This document shows, piece after piece, positions 35,634-43,735 of a DNA stretch of 64,000 nt. The stretch lies in contig NZ_JBCITM010000010.1 of the NCBI RefSeq assembly GCF_039414295.1, forward strand, positions 62,001 through 126,000. The letters run 5' to 3'. Position numbers and translations under genes: made by a program. This stretch comes from Anoxynatronum sibiricum (GTDB lineage Bacteria > Bacillota > Clostridia > Peptostreptococcales > Tindalliaceae). Numbering within the stretch: the stretch's first letter is position 1; the number at the start of each line of letters is the position of its first letter. The notes beneath the pieces were generated by a model. That model worked only from the letters and a program-made list of their open reading frames with translations. It did not search any database and was not told the origin of the DNA.

Positions 35634-36232
35634 TAAGCATCCTCCTTGTTCATTATTTCAACCAATAAAATACTATTGCTGATTACATCTTTTACAACAA
35701 TTATATTTCCTGTTGTAATCACATCATCTTCGTCTGTCATGGCATCCAACTCCCTAATGGAACCTTGGAGCTTGATACTTACTTTTCCCATACCTTTTCT
35801 TTTGGCGGGAATCCGCAGATACACTTCTCCGGTAACGCCTTTGGCCCGTTGAATATCCATCGTCCCACTGTCGGCAAGCTTTGTAATAAAATAAAAAAGT
35901 GCCGATACAATAAGCAGTACAATGATACCAAGTATGGTGGATAATAAAATAGTCGCGAACTGTCCTAATCCAGCATTGGAAAATGTGATTCCAGCCCATC
36001 CAAATACCGCGAAGAAGGTAATGAAATTTCTCACCGTAAATAATTGAAATCCCGGTTCAAAATCTCCATCTTCCCCCAGATCCAGCCCATCTTCTCCGCC
36101 GTCAAAACCTCCTTCACCGCCAATCCCTACAAAAGTCGCCACCAGCTGTATTGCTAACAGTACGGTGAAGGGTATGGCTAAATACCAATAAATTCTATCA
36201 AATGCTAACACTTCTGTGAGCCAATCTATCAA
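35633..36232 (-). CDS. NfeD-like membrane protein (YuaF-type)
   Basis: 199 residues. Membrane segments at about 14-36, 66-85 and 92-118 surround an acidic Gly/Asp-rich loop (GGEDGLDLGEDGDFE), followed by an OB-fold NfeD domain (about 125-197, with AKGVTGEVYLRIPAKRKGMGKVSI). NfeD proteins pair with SPFH proteins and are thought to assist their localisation. GGGGGGAG lies upstream of the ATG. It is the first gene of the flotillin operon. Confidence 0.87.
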   Translation of the reverse strand: MIDWLTEVLAFDRIYWYLAIPFTVLLAIQLVATFVGIGGEGGFDGGEDGLDLGEDGDFEPGFQLFTVRNFITFFAVFGWAGITFSNAGLGQFATILLSTILGIIVLLIVSALFYFITKLADSGTMDIQRAKGVTGEVYLRIPAKRKGMGKVSIKLQGSIRELDAMTDEDDVITTGNIIVVKDVISNSILLVEIMNKEDA

Positions 36233-36583
36233 ACCAACTCCCCCCTTTTTAGCCCCAAATTAAAATTCATCCTATATACAAGACAGTTAGGATGATAAAA
36301 TGTTTCAACTTACAGCTATATTTTTTGCAGTTCCATTGCTTATTGCCCTCGTTTTATGTGAAACATTCCACATCTGTTATCCAGTGTATCACAGAAATCG
36401 ACTAACAAATGTTTCTGCCAGTTGAATTAAGCCAGCCAGCCCATGTTTTTGAGCCGCTTTTTCTAAATCACAAAAGCACTCAGTTTGGCCTTGAATCTTT
36501 TTTTCTTGGCCACCGAATGCTTCTGTTTTATTTCATTAGGTTATTGGTTAATTGAACGACCATTGTCTGTTTATTGAGAGGGA
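36233..36583. other. 351-bp AT-rich intergenic region
   Basis: Apart from the possible ECF promoter near 36.29 kb, no gene, hairpin of note or repeat is seen. Its low GC matches that of the adjacent flotillin operon. Confidence 0.5.
36282..36307 (-). promoter_or_regulatory. Possible ECF-sigma-type promoter of the NfeD-flotillin operon
   Basis: TGAAAC (36302-36307) and TGTC (36282-36285) on the minus strand are 16 bp apart, close to the ECF pattern TGAAAC-N16-CGTC/CGTA; the equivalent B. subtilis operon is known to belong to the SigW regulon. One mismatch in the -10 makes this tentative. Confidence 0.35.
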
Positions 36584-37189
36584 TCAGGCAGACAGACTCC
36601 GAAGCCCGCTGCCCATTGATTTTTCAAGCAAACGCACCGCCTGTTCCACCTGGTGCCAGTTACTGACCCGCTTCACATTGCCGGGAAGGGGGAGGTTTCG
36701 GTTATAGTGACAGTCAATCAGCAGCACATCAATACCGCTTTCTGCAATGGCAACCGCATTTTCATACCGGTCTTCCACAAAAAGGTGGCAGCCCAGTCTT
36801 TGAGCAGTGGCTACTTTATCGTGACTGCCCAGCAGGTGCAATCCATCTTGGGGGATTTCATAGCGATCCAGCCACTCCTGGGTCACCTGGCGCATGTCCG
36901 GGTGCCGTGCCGTCACATAATGGAGCTGATGATCCTGTGACAAGCGCAGGAGAACTGCCGGCGCTTCCCGGCGCACATGGCTGGCCCCATGAAGGGCTTC
37001 TCCATAACGGTCATAGAAATCAATGTATGCTTCCTCGGCGATCCCCAAAACCGTGTGAATGTCGTAGCAGGTCACATCTTCAGGTTTCAGATTGCGTTCA
37101 AAATGTGCGTTGGCCCATGGGAGCCAATAGTATGGTTCAGTGAGCGTGGCATCAATGTCAATTCCCAGTGTCATAGATTTGAAAAACAT
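36584..37189 (-). CDS. HAD-type 5'-nucleotidase (NT5C-like)
   Basis: 201 residues. The N-terminal GIDIDATLTEP carries the HAD Asp-x-Asp pair (Asp11, Asp13), motif II is YVTARHPD, motif III Lys lies near SHDKVATA, and motif IV is LFVEDRYENAV. The layout matches the 5'(3')-deoxyribonucleotidase/NT5C group, which removes phosphate from nucleoside monophosphates; exact substrate is unclear. AGGAGGGG precedes the ATG. It lies on its own between the flotillin operon and the YihY gene. Confidence 0.8.
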   Translation of the reverse strand: MFFKSMTLGIDIDATLTEPYYWLPWANAHFERNLKPEDVTCYDIHTVLGIAEEAYIDFYDRYGEALHGASHVRREAPAVLLRLSQDHQLHYVTARHPDMRQVTQEWLDRYEIPQDGLHLLGSHDKVATAQRLGCHLFVEDRYENAVAIAESGIDVLLIDCHYNRNLPLPGNVKRVSNWHQVEQAVRLLEKSMGSGLRSLSA

Positions 37190-37294
37190 GGATTCCCCTC
37201 CTGTAAAACGTCTTCGCTGTCAGTATACCAACTCAGCGTCAATCTTCCGTGAAGAATGGGTTAACATTTGGTTAATCTTCATTTTGCAGTTCAT

Positions 37295-38167
37295 TCACAG
37301 CCCGGAAGCCTTCTTTTCCAGCTTGTCCCGCAGCCGCCAGGCATTGATTTCGCCTCCCAGCAAAATCACAATACTGCTGAGATAAAGCCAGGTGAGGAGG
37401 ACGATGATCCCGCCGATACTGCCATAGGTAACGCTGTAATTCCCAAAGGTGTTCACGTAGTGGGCAAATCCGTATGACAGCACCAGCCATCCAATGGTGG
37501 TGAACACCGCCCCCGGAAGGGATTCCCTCAATTTGATTCGTTGCTGAGGACTAAAGGTGTAAAAGAGGGTAAATACCAGGATCATCACCGCCAGAGATGC
37601 CGCGATCCGGGCCCATTGCCAGGTTTTTCGAAACAGCTGGGAAATTCCAAGTAATTCAAAAAGGTAGGTGCCGATGAGCTGGCCAAAGACCAGCATTAGC
37701 AGCAACAGGAGAATGGTGAACGCCAGCACCAATGTAAATATCAGCGCCATGCCCCGCACTTTCCAAAACGGACGCTTTTCCTGGTTCCTGAAGGCTTTGT
37801 TTATGCCCCGCAGCAGGGCTGCCACCCCGTTGGATGCCAGAAAGACGGTGGTAATCATGCCGGTGGACATGAGGGTTCCCCGGGGCATCTCCATCATCTG
37901 CCTCACATTGCGCATCACCAGATCAAAGGCTTCCTGGGGCAAAAAAGGCTGCAGCTGGTAAAGCACTTCTTCCTGAAGAAGCGGCGTGTAGCTGATCAGG
38001 GTGATTAAAAAAATCAAGAATGGAAAGAACGACAGCACCAGATAATAGGTGGACTGGGCCGCCAGGGCCGTCAGTTCATTCTCCTGAATCCGGCTGCCCA
38101 GCAGCCGGAGTGCTTTCACTTTTGGGTGTTTCAACAGGTTTATGTCTTGTAAACGAAACCCTTTCAT
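37295..38167 (-). CDS. YihY/BrkB-family integral membrane protein
   Basis: 290 residues from the ATG at 38167, seven bases after GGAGGG. About six membrane helices, with the family blocks LAAQSTYYLVLSFFPFLIFLI near the N-terminus, GMALIFTLVLAFTILLLLLM, LRESLPGAVFTTIGWLVLSYGFAHYV and YGSIGGIIVLLTWLYLSSIVILLGGEINA. Old annotations as ribonuclease BN are wrong for this family; the true function is unknown (membrane lipid handling has been suggested for relatives). Confidence 0.9.
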   Translation of the reverse strand: MKGFRLQDINLLKHPKVKALRLLGSRIQENELTALAAQSTYYLVLSFFPFLIFLITLISYTPLLQEEVLYQLQPFLPQEAFDLVMRNVRQMMEMPRGTLMSTGMITTVFLASNGVAALLRGINKAFRNQEKRPFWKVRGMALIFTLVLAFTILLLLLMLVFGQLIGTYLFELLGISQLFRKTWQWARIAASLAVMILVFTLFYTFSPQQRIKLRESLPGAVFTTIGWLVLSYGFAHYVNTFGNYSVTYGSIGGIIVLLTWLYLSSIVILLGGEINAWRLRDKLEKKASGL

Positions 38168-38253
38168 CTGTGTTCCCTCCAATGGGGATATGATATAATC
38201 GGTGTAGCCGGCGACCTATTCATCGGTCAAATCACTTTACAGGAGGCCAAGCA

Positions 38254-39162
38254 ATGGACTTTAAACAGCTGGAAACATTCTGTGCAATTGCCAAGTACAA
38301 AAGCTATTCCAAAGCGGCTGAGCATCTGTTTCTCACTCAGCCCACCCTCAGCAGTCACATCATTAATCTGGAGAAAGAACTGAAAACAACTCTGGTCAAC
38401 CGCAGCAGCAAACAGATTTCCCTTACCCCTGCCGGGCAGATTCTATACCAGTACGCCGTGGATCTGCTGTCACTGAAAACCAATGCCCAGTTCAAGCTGG
38501 ATGAGTATCGGGGTACCTTTGTGGGTCAGGTGGAAATTGCCGCCAGCACCATTCCCGAGCAGTATGTACTGCCCGAACTACTCTGCCAGTTTCACCAGGA
38601 ATACCCTGATGTCACCCTGAGCATGCACCACCTCCCGTCAGAAAAAATCATCGAAGGAGTTCTCTCAGAGGAGTATAATCTGGGTATTGTGGGCAGCCGC
38701 AGCACTCACAACCATTTAGCCTTTCACGAGCTGGTCACGGATGAGCTGGCCCTCATTACCCCCGCCAGCGAAAAATACCGCCGTTTTCGTGAAACCCTTA
38801 CCTGGTCTGACCTTGTGTCACTGCCCTACATCTTCAGGGAGCAGGGTTCCGGTACCCGCAAACGCTTTGAAACGGCGTTGAAACGCAGTCATCATACGCT
38901 GAAAGATCTACGGGTGGTGGCTTACATAGAAAATACCGAAGTCATTAAAACCTGTATCCGCAAAGGAATGGGTGTTTCCATTCTTTCCCGCCGCGCTGTT
39001 GAACAGGAGTTAAAAGAAGGCCTGTTTTACGCCTTCGATATCCCCGACTTAGAGCTGCATCGCCACTTCTACCTGGTGCACCACAAATACCGGTCACTTT
39101 CACCGCTTGAAGTACGCTTCCGTGATTTTCTCATCGAAGCACTCCGCCACCAGGCCACCTGA
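38254..39162 (+). CDS. LysR-family transcriptional regulator (selenium-metabolism-associated-like)
   Basis: 302 residues. The winged-helix domain (1-65) reads MDFKQLETFCAIAKYKSYSKAAEHL... with TLSSHI recognition helix, followed by the inducer-binding domain (about 90-295). The stretch ASTIPEQYVLPELLCQFHQEYPDVTL closely recalls the clostridial subgroup labelled selenium metabolism-associated LysR regulators, which fits two selenoprotein genes 10-13 kb away. This subgroup call is from memory of the family and not a search. AGGAGG precedes the ATG. A terminator follows directly. It is divergent from the YihY gene. Confidence 0.85.
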   Translation: MDFKQLETFCAIAKYKSYSKAAEHLFLTQPTLSSHIINLEKELKTTLVNRSSKQISLTPAGQILYQYAVDLLSLKTNAQFKLDEYRGTFVGQVEIAASTIPEQYVLPELLCQFHQEYPDVTLSMHHLPSEKIIEGVLSEEYNLGIVGSRSTHNHLAFHELVTDELALITPASEKYRRFRETLTWSDLVSLPYIFREQGSGTRKRFETALKRSHHTLKDLRVVAYIENTEVIKTCIRKGMGVSILSRRAVEQELKEGLFYAFDIPDLELHRHFYLVHHKYRSLSPLEVRFRDFLIEALRHQAT

Positions 39163-39200
39163 TGCGGGGTTTTGCATAGCGGCCAGGAGGTCGCAGGTTG

Positions 39201-39247
39201 ACGCCACATGGATCGTGAAGCCCTTCACGAACCTGTGGCGTTATTTT
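39201..39247 (+). terminator. Terminator of the LysR gene
   Basis: ACGCCACA/TGTGGCGT with an inner TCGTGAA/TTCACGA stem forms a long hairpin, followed by TATTTT. It overlaps the end of the convergent ThiF-like gene. Confidence 0.85.
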
Positions 39248-39960
39248 GTTGAACCCCCTGCATCTGGTGCCTCTCCCAGGTTCAGTACCGTGTATTCCTG
39301 CTCAAAAAGATCGATGTACAGCATCCGGTGCCTCAGCAGAGTGCCCCGGTTAATCAGCAGTTTCAATACTTCGCTCACCTGCGCCGCCCCCACCAGCGCT
39401 GGAGTAAAGGAGGGGTTTCCCAGATCTCTTTCGATCCCCTGGTTATCTGCACCGGCATAAATCACATCCAGGGTTTTGTCTCCCGGCAAAATCGTAGTCA
39501 CCTGCCCATACCAGCCTCCAATGGCCCCATGCACCAATGGCAGTGCCATAGTTTCTGCGACCTGCTGCAACATCAGCCGGGTACCGATACGGTCCACCGC
39601 ATCCACAATCACCTGGGCCCCCGCCAGCAGTTCCGGTGCATTTTCAGCTGTCAGCAGCTGTTGTTCTGCTTTGACTTCCACATCGGGGTTCACCAGCGCC
39701 ATGCGTTCCACTGCTGCCTTCGCCTTTCCCTGGCCCATATTCTTTGTATGTGACAGCAGCTGACGGTTTAAATTGCTGGCTTCGAAAACATCTCCATCCA
39801 CCGCAATGATCTTTCCAACTCCCAGCCGGCCCAGCATTTCGATGATGCCGCCCCCCAGGCCGCCGCAACCCACCACTGCCACGCAGGTTTGGCGCAGTCG
39901 ACCATTTTCTTCCGGTGACAACATCTTCATGTTCCGACTGTAACGCTCTTCTTCAGCCAT
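39241..39960 (-). CDS. ThiF/MoeB/HesA-family adenylyltransferase (E1-like)
   Basis: 239 residues from the ATG at 39960, downstream of GAGGAGGG. The nucleotide-binding motif VVGCGGLGGG, VDGDVFEASNLNRQLL with the conserved Asp/Asn/Arg residues, and VDAVDRIGTR are clear. The zinc-binding CxxC pairs of MoeB/ThiF are missing, so it belongs to the shorter HesA-like branch. Family members adenylate the C-terminal glycine of a ubiquitin-like sulfur carrier; no such carrier is encoded beside it. It is separate from moaD or thiS genes in the window. Confidence 0.85.
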   Translation of the reverse strand: MAEEERYSRNMKMLSPEENGRLRQTCVAVVGCGGLGGGIIEMLGRLGVGKIIAVDGDVFEASNLNRQLLSHTKNMGQGKAKAAVERMALVNPDVEVKAEQQLLTAENAPELLAGAQVIVDAVDRIGTRLMLQQVAETMALPLVHGAIGGWYGQVTTILPGDKTLDVIYAGADNQGIERDLGNPSFTPALVGAAQVSEVLKLLINRGTLLRHRMLYIDLFEQEYTVLNLGEAPDAGGSTK

Positions 39961-40073
39961 TTGGCAACACCCTCCTCTCGGCATTTCATGAAACCAACAA
40001 CCTTCACGGCCCTTATGGCAGACCTTACTTCGCAGCATATGCAAGTGTATCAGTCTGCCAGATGCTGACCTGA

Positions 40074-41177
40074 CTAATACAACGTCAGTATCGTTTCCAT
40101 TCCTGCTGTCTTTTCGATGCGGCCGTCAGGCATCACCCAGATGGCTTCCAGCCCTTCGATACTTTCTGCCATGGGCAGACTCTCTTCAAAGGGGAGCAGA
40201 AACAGTTCGGTGGAAAAAAAGTCTGCCATTCCCGAATCTTCCATTACCACTGTGATGGCCCTGTAGTGGGCGGCAGGCATCAGGGTAACAGGATCGATCA
40301 GATGGTGTACCGGCTGCCCGTCAACAATATAGAAGCGCTGATAATCACCACTGGTGACCACCGAAGCATTGGTGATGGAAACAGAACCCAACAGGCTGTT
40401 GCCTTCAGCAAAAAGGGAGGCATCCGGGTTGTGGAGCCCCACCGTCCAGGTTTCCCGTTCATTATCAAAAGGCCGGTTTGCCGCCCGCACATTGCCGCCG
40501 GCGCTGATGATGAAACTTTCAAGTCCTTCACCTTCCAACTCTTTCGCCACCAGCTCAGTGGCATATCCTTTGGCAATGGCGCCTATATCCAGGCGCATGC
40601 GGGAATCCGGAAGATACACGGTGCCTGCGGCTTCATCCACTTCAATCAGATGGATATCCGTGTATGCAGTGGCCCGCTGTAAATCCTCCAAAGGAGGCAG
40701 TTCTGCCAGCGACGGGTCAAAGAGCCCGTCTGCCCGGTATTCATGCCATATTTTAAGAACAGGGCCCATGGCAATATTGGTTCTTCCAGCTGTGCGATCA
40801 TGCCATTCCCGGGCAAAAAGAATGAGGCTGATGAGGTCTTCATCCACCGCCACCGGTGCAATTCCCGCCTGATCGTTGACGGTTTTCACGTTGTTCATCC
40901 CAGCATAAGTGTTGTAAATGTCATAAAGCTGGTGCAGCTCACGAAAACGCTGATGAGCCTGCTCAAATGCCTGTTGAAACTCTTCCTCAGACGTGGTGTA
41001 AGCAATCACTTGTATCAGCGTGTCAAAGGTGTCAAAAAAGCTGTCGGTATGTCTTTCATAGCCGTCATAAGGGTTCTGGGCGGGGGTGCACCCCACTGCC
41101 AGTATCATCAGCGCCAACAGCAGGGTTAATATCGCCCGGCATCGTTGGTGTTTTATTGCTGTTAACAGGTGCTTCAA
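40074..41177 (-). CDS. apbE: FAD:protein FMN transferase (ApbE), lipoprotein
   Basis: 367 residues from a TTG at 41177, six bases after TTGGAGGAG; a longer frame to 41273 lacks a site and would bury the signal peptide. The signal sequence ends LMILAVGC, a lipobox, so the enzyme is anchored outside the membrane. ApbE motifs include DTFDTLIQVIAY, the GPVLKIWHEY region, LDIGAIAKGYATELVAKEL, and SFIISAGGNVRA with the metal/FAD site near the C-terminus (ITNASVVTSGDYQRFY). It moves FMN from FAD to a Thr of partner proteins. The lipoprotein gene at 41.4-42.5 kb, upstream in the same direction, is the obvious candidate partner. Confidence 0.93.
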   Translation of the reverse strand: MKHLLTAIKHQRCRAILTLLLALMILAVGCTPAQNPYDGYERHTDSFFDTFDTLIQVIAYTTSEEEFQQAFEQAHQRFRELHQLYDIYNTYAGMNNVKTVNDQAGIAPVAVDEDLISLILFAREWHDRTAGRTNIAMGPVLKIWHEYRADGLFDPSLAELPPLEDLQRATAYTDIHLIEVDEAAGTVYLPDSRMRLDIGAIAKGYATELVAKELEGEGLESFIISAGGNVRAANRPFDNERETWTVGLHNPDASLFAEGNSLLGSVSITNASVVTSGDYQRFYIVDGQPVHHLIDPVTLMPAAHYRAITVVMEDSGMADFFSTELFLLPFEESLPMAESIEGLEAIWVMPDGRIEKTAGMETILTLY

Positions 41178-41303
41178 TTTTATCTCCTCCAATATGGGCC
41201 CGGTCCTGATGAGGATGCCTTCAGGTCCATGATTCAAATACCTTGTTTCACATGGTTTCTCCATTCTTTTCATTTTACCATGAAGGAACCCGAACTGCCA
41301 GTA

Positions 41304-41337
41304 AACAAAAAAACAACCCCCCTGCCGAAACAGGGGA
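41304..41337 (-). terminator. Terminator of the FMN-binding-like lipoprotein gene
   Basis: On the minus strand CCCCTG/CAGGGG pair around a 6-base loop and are followed by GGTTG and a run of seven T. It lies 22 bp after the stop codon, so apbE probably has separate transcription or is reached by readthrough. Confidence 0.8.
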
Positions 41338-41358
41338 GCTGAGAAGGGACTTGTGTGA

Positions 41359-42477
41359 TTATCTGGCGTTGGCGTAAGCTTCTGCCACAGTGGCCAGGTA
41401 GCTTTCCACTGTGATGGTCACAGACGAGGTCAGCTCGGGAACGTCTGGCACGTTTTGATGTGAATCATCAACCACCTTCACAGGAAGAGCTTTGATTTCG
41501 TCAATGGTTTTGCCGATCATCCAGGCTTCCAGTTCAGCAATCTGTTCATGCCAGTTTTTGCCGATGGCTGAAACAGCTCCCATGCCGTAGCTGTCACCCA
41601 GTTCCGCTTTTGAAAGAATCGGTGCTGCCTTGTCTGAAGTGACTTTACCTTCAGCGTCATAATTTACACGTGTTTGGGCGTTGTCAATCTGAACGCCTAC
41701 CACCGCACCGGCAGCATCAAAGGCAACAGCTGAAATCACGCTGTCCACCTGTGCCATGGGCAGGGTTTCTTTGCCGTCTGCATCAACAGAGAAATCTCTT
41801 GACCTGGCGATGGAAACTTCAGTTCCAAGACCCAGGCTGGCAACATTGCTGACAGGAACAGCGTTTGCGTAGGCTTTTTCAACAGCTTCCAGGTATGTGG
41901 ATACACTCATGGTCACAGTGGAGGCCATTTCCGGAAGATCAGGGTAGCCATCATTCATGGGAAGGGCTTTGATTTCATCGATGGTTTTACCAACCATCCA
42001 AGCTTCCACTTCAGCAATCTGTTCAAACCACTCTTTACCGATGGATGACACATTTCCCATCCCGTAGTCGGCACCCAGTTCTACTTTGGTTTTTACCAGA
42101 GCAGTTTTGTCGGAAGCTACCTTCATTTCCTCGTCAAAATTCACACGGGTTTGTGCGTTGTCGATGATCACATCAACCACACGGCCTTCGCTGTCGAAGG
42201 TGGCGGCAGCAATAACGGTATCAACCTGCGCACGGGCAGTTTTGTCTGCTTCTGCATCGGTGGATTTACCCATGGATGTCAGCAGAGCCAGACCCATACT
42301 AACGGCTTCTCCTGCCTCGCCGGCAGGTGCTTCTGTTACTTCTTCTTCAACAGTTTCTTCTACTTCTGCCGGAGCTTCGGCAGGAGCCGGTTCTTCAGTG
42401 GCCCCGGTGGTGCCACAAGCAGTCACCAACAGTGTCATGACCAGCAATAAAGCTAACAGCGATAATGTCTTTTTCAA
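41359..42477 (-). CDS. Lipoprotein with two tandem FMN-binding-like repeats
   Basis: 372 residues from a TTG at 42477 (seven bases after TGAGGAGG). The signal peptide ends LLVTAC, a lipobox, followed by a Glu/Ala/Pro linker to about residue 60. Two repeats of roughly 150 residues share VD.VI.A..FD..G.VV.V.IDNAQTRVN, the block YGMG.VS.IGK.W.EQIAE.EAWM, and GKTIDEIKALP. The ends, ASTVTMSVSTYLEAVEKAYANA and the same place in repeat 2 (SSVTITVESYLATVAEAYANA), align with the position where FMN_bind domains have SGAT followed by a helix. The canonical SGAT is missing, so covalent FMN attachment is uncertain. Promoter and terminator are its own. Confidence 0.85.
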   Translation of the reverse strand: MKKTLSLLALLLVMTLLVTACGTTGATEEPAPAEAPAEVEETVEEEVTEAPAGEAGEAVSMGLALLTSMGKSTDAEADKTARAQVDTVIAAATFDSEGRVVDVIIDNAQTRVNFDEEMKVASDKTALVKTKVELGADYGMGNVSSIGKEWFEQIAEVEAWMVGKTIDEIKALPMNDGYPDLPEMASTVTMSVSTYLEAVEKAYANAVPVSNVASLGLGTEVSIARSRDFSVDADGKETLPMAQVDSVISAVAFDAAGAVVGVQIDNAQTRVNYDAEGKVTSDKAAPILSKAELGDSYGMGAVSAIGKNWHEQIAELEAWMIGKTIDEIKALPVKVVDDSHQNVPDVPELTSSVTITVESYLATVAEAYANAR

Positions 42478-42569
42478 TCCTCTTCCTCCTCAAAATATAC
42501 TCGTTTGTGTTTTATCTAACGATTTTGAAAACCGTTTTCCCCAGAGTCTTTTCTCGTGGGATAATACTT

Positions 42570-42597
42570 ATTCTAACCTTATTTTGATGAAAGTCAA
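42570..42597 (-). promoter_or_regulatory. Sigma-A promoter of the lipoprotein gene
   Basis: TTGACT (42592-42597) and TAGAAT (42570-42575) on the minus strand, spaced by 16 bp, lie about 90 bp upstream of the TTG start. Confidence 0.75.
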
Positions 42598-42725
42598 TAT
42601 GACAGGGACAACAGCGGGACGTATTGCAATTACTTAAGGATGTATGTCCCCTCATCTGTTTTTCCGGGCAGACAACCGTCTTTCCCCGGCGGCAAAAGAG
42701 CTTTGCACACACGCTCTTACTTACA

Positions 42726-42753
42726 CTAAAAAACCTGCAGTAACACCTGCAGG
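42726..42753 (-). terminator. Terminator at the distal end of the 42.7-kb foldback element
   Basis: The 20-bp palindrome CCTGCAG...CTGCAGG at 42734-42753 is followed on the minus strand by TTTTTTAG, so it can end transcripts coming from motB through the repeat element. Confidence 0.7.
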
Positions 42754-42983
42754 CCAGACTGTAGACAAAATAAGATGAAGACAAGGGATTTGGTAAAGGA
42801 CAGCCTTGGAAATCTTGTCAGTGTTTTTTCGAAAAGAAGAGAAAACCGCCAGCGCCTGCTGTTTGAGCGCAGCGAGTTCAGGCGCTGTTTTCGAGACTTT
42901 CGACTAAAAACACACAAGATTGGAGTCAGCTGGCCGGGCCAAAGCCCTTTGTCTTCAACCTCACCTGCAGTAACACCTGCAGG
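42734..42983. repeat. 250-bp foldback repeat element with identical palindromic ends (copy B)
   Basis: Two identical 20-bp palindromes (42734-42753 and 42964-42983, CCTGCAG-TAACAC-CTGCAGG) flank a large imperfect inverted repeat. Left-arm blocks GATGAAGACAAGGGATTTGG (42774-42793) and AATCTTGTCAGTGTTTTT (about 42811-42828) return as reverse complements on the right (GTTGAAGACAAAGGGCTTTGG and AATCTTGTGTGTTTTTA, 42909-42959). The centre holds GCGCCTG/CAGGCGC around a GAGCGCAGCGAGTT motif. It lies directly after the motB stop. No transposase is encoded. Left-arm homologues occur at 4.9, 51.0, 55.8 and 59.2 kb. Confidence 0.85.
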
Positions 42984-42991
42984 CTTTCATT

Positions 42992-43735
42992 TTATGGAGT
43001 GAGTACGGTTATCTCTATACGTCGGTTATTGGCGCGTCCTGTACTGGTATCATTGGTATCAATGGGGTTTTGTTCTCCGAAGCCAGTTACCGACAAACGT
43101 TCTTCCGCCACTCCCAGATCGTAGATGAGATACCGGGCAACGGTGATGGCTCTGGCGCTTGAAAGCTCCCAGTTGGAGGGATATGCGGCAGTGCTGATGG
43201 GCACATTGTCCGTATACCCTTCCACCACCACCGGGTTTGGTATTTCAGTCAGCTTCAGACCAATATGCTCCAACAGCTCCAGCCCCTGGGCAGATACTTC
43301 GGCACTGCCACTGGCAAAAAGAACACTGTCTTTGAATCGAATCATGAGTCCCCGCTCATTGTCCAGAATCTGCACTTGTTCCATCAAATCATTGTCTCTG
43401 AGAAAGTTGATGAAGTCTTCCCGGGAGTGACTCATATCCTGCTGCAGGTGATTAATGCCAAAAAGATGCTGGGAAAGCAGTTGTTTTTCCTGCAGCAGCC
43501 GGCTGTTTTCCATGGTGAGACGTCCCACTTCCCGATCCAGGTCATCCACTTGTGCCGTCAGGCGCAGGCGCAGCTCATGAAGCGTGTCAGACTCACTGGC
43601 AGACAGAATAAAAAACACCATGAAAAAGCACAGCATGATGGTGATCATATCACTGTAAGTGATGAGCCAGTTGTTGGAAAGCTCAATTTCATGATCCTGG
43701 CCGATGGCAGGCTGCTGATCAAATCTCAGGTCCAA
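42992..43735 (-). CDS. motB: Flagellar motor/OmpA-family stator protein MotB
   Basis: 247 residues. A single membrane helix (about 23-45) carries the stator Asp29 in NNWLITYSDMITIMLCFF, the proton- or sodium-binding residue. A coiled linker (about 50-110) is followed by an OmpA-like peptidoglycan-binding domain with VVEGYTDNVPI, NWELSSARAITVARYL and NNRRIEITV. With MotA it forms the stator. It overlaps motA by 17 bases. No other flagellar genes are in the window, so the pair could serve a flagellum encoded elsewhere or another Mot/Exb-type process. Confidence 0.93.
   Translation of the reverse strand: MDLRFDQQPAIGQDHEIELSNNWLITYSDMITIMLCFFMVFFILSASESDTLHELRLRLTAQVDDLDREVGRLTMENSRLLQEKQLLSQHLFGINHLQQDMSHSREDFINFLRDNDLMEQVQILDNERGLMIRFKDSVLFASGSAEVSAQGLELLEHIGLKLTEIPNPVVVEGYTDNVPISTAAYPSNWELSSARAITVARYLIYDLGVAEERLSVTGFGEQNPIDTNDTSTGRANNRRIEITVLTP

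Noticed and set aside
37295..38167. Ribonuclease BN annotation for the YihY-like gene
   Set aside because: The family is an integral membrane protein without nuclease motifs; the old name came from a mis-assignment.
41335..41358. Possible sixth copy of the dispersed repeat (AAGGGACTTGTGTG) after the lipoprotein gene
   Set aside because: Only about 14 bases agree and part of it is the end of the coding region; too short to count.
42775..43002. Plus-strand frame of 75 codons starting MKTRDLVKDSLGN
   Set aside because: It is a reading of the foldback element; the same N-terminal codons recur in copies A and E only because the DNA repeats, and the FERSEF-like part is the central hairpin.
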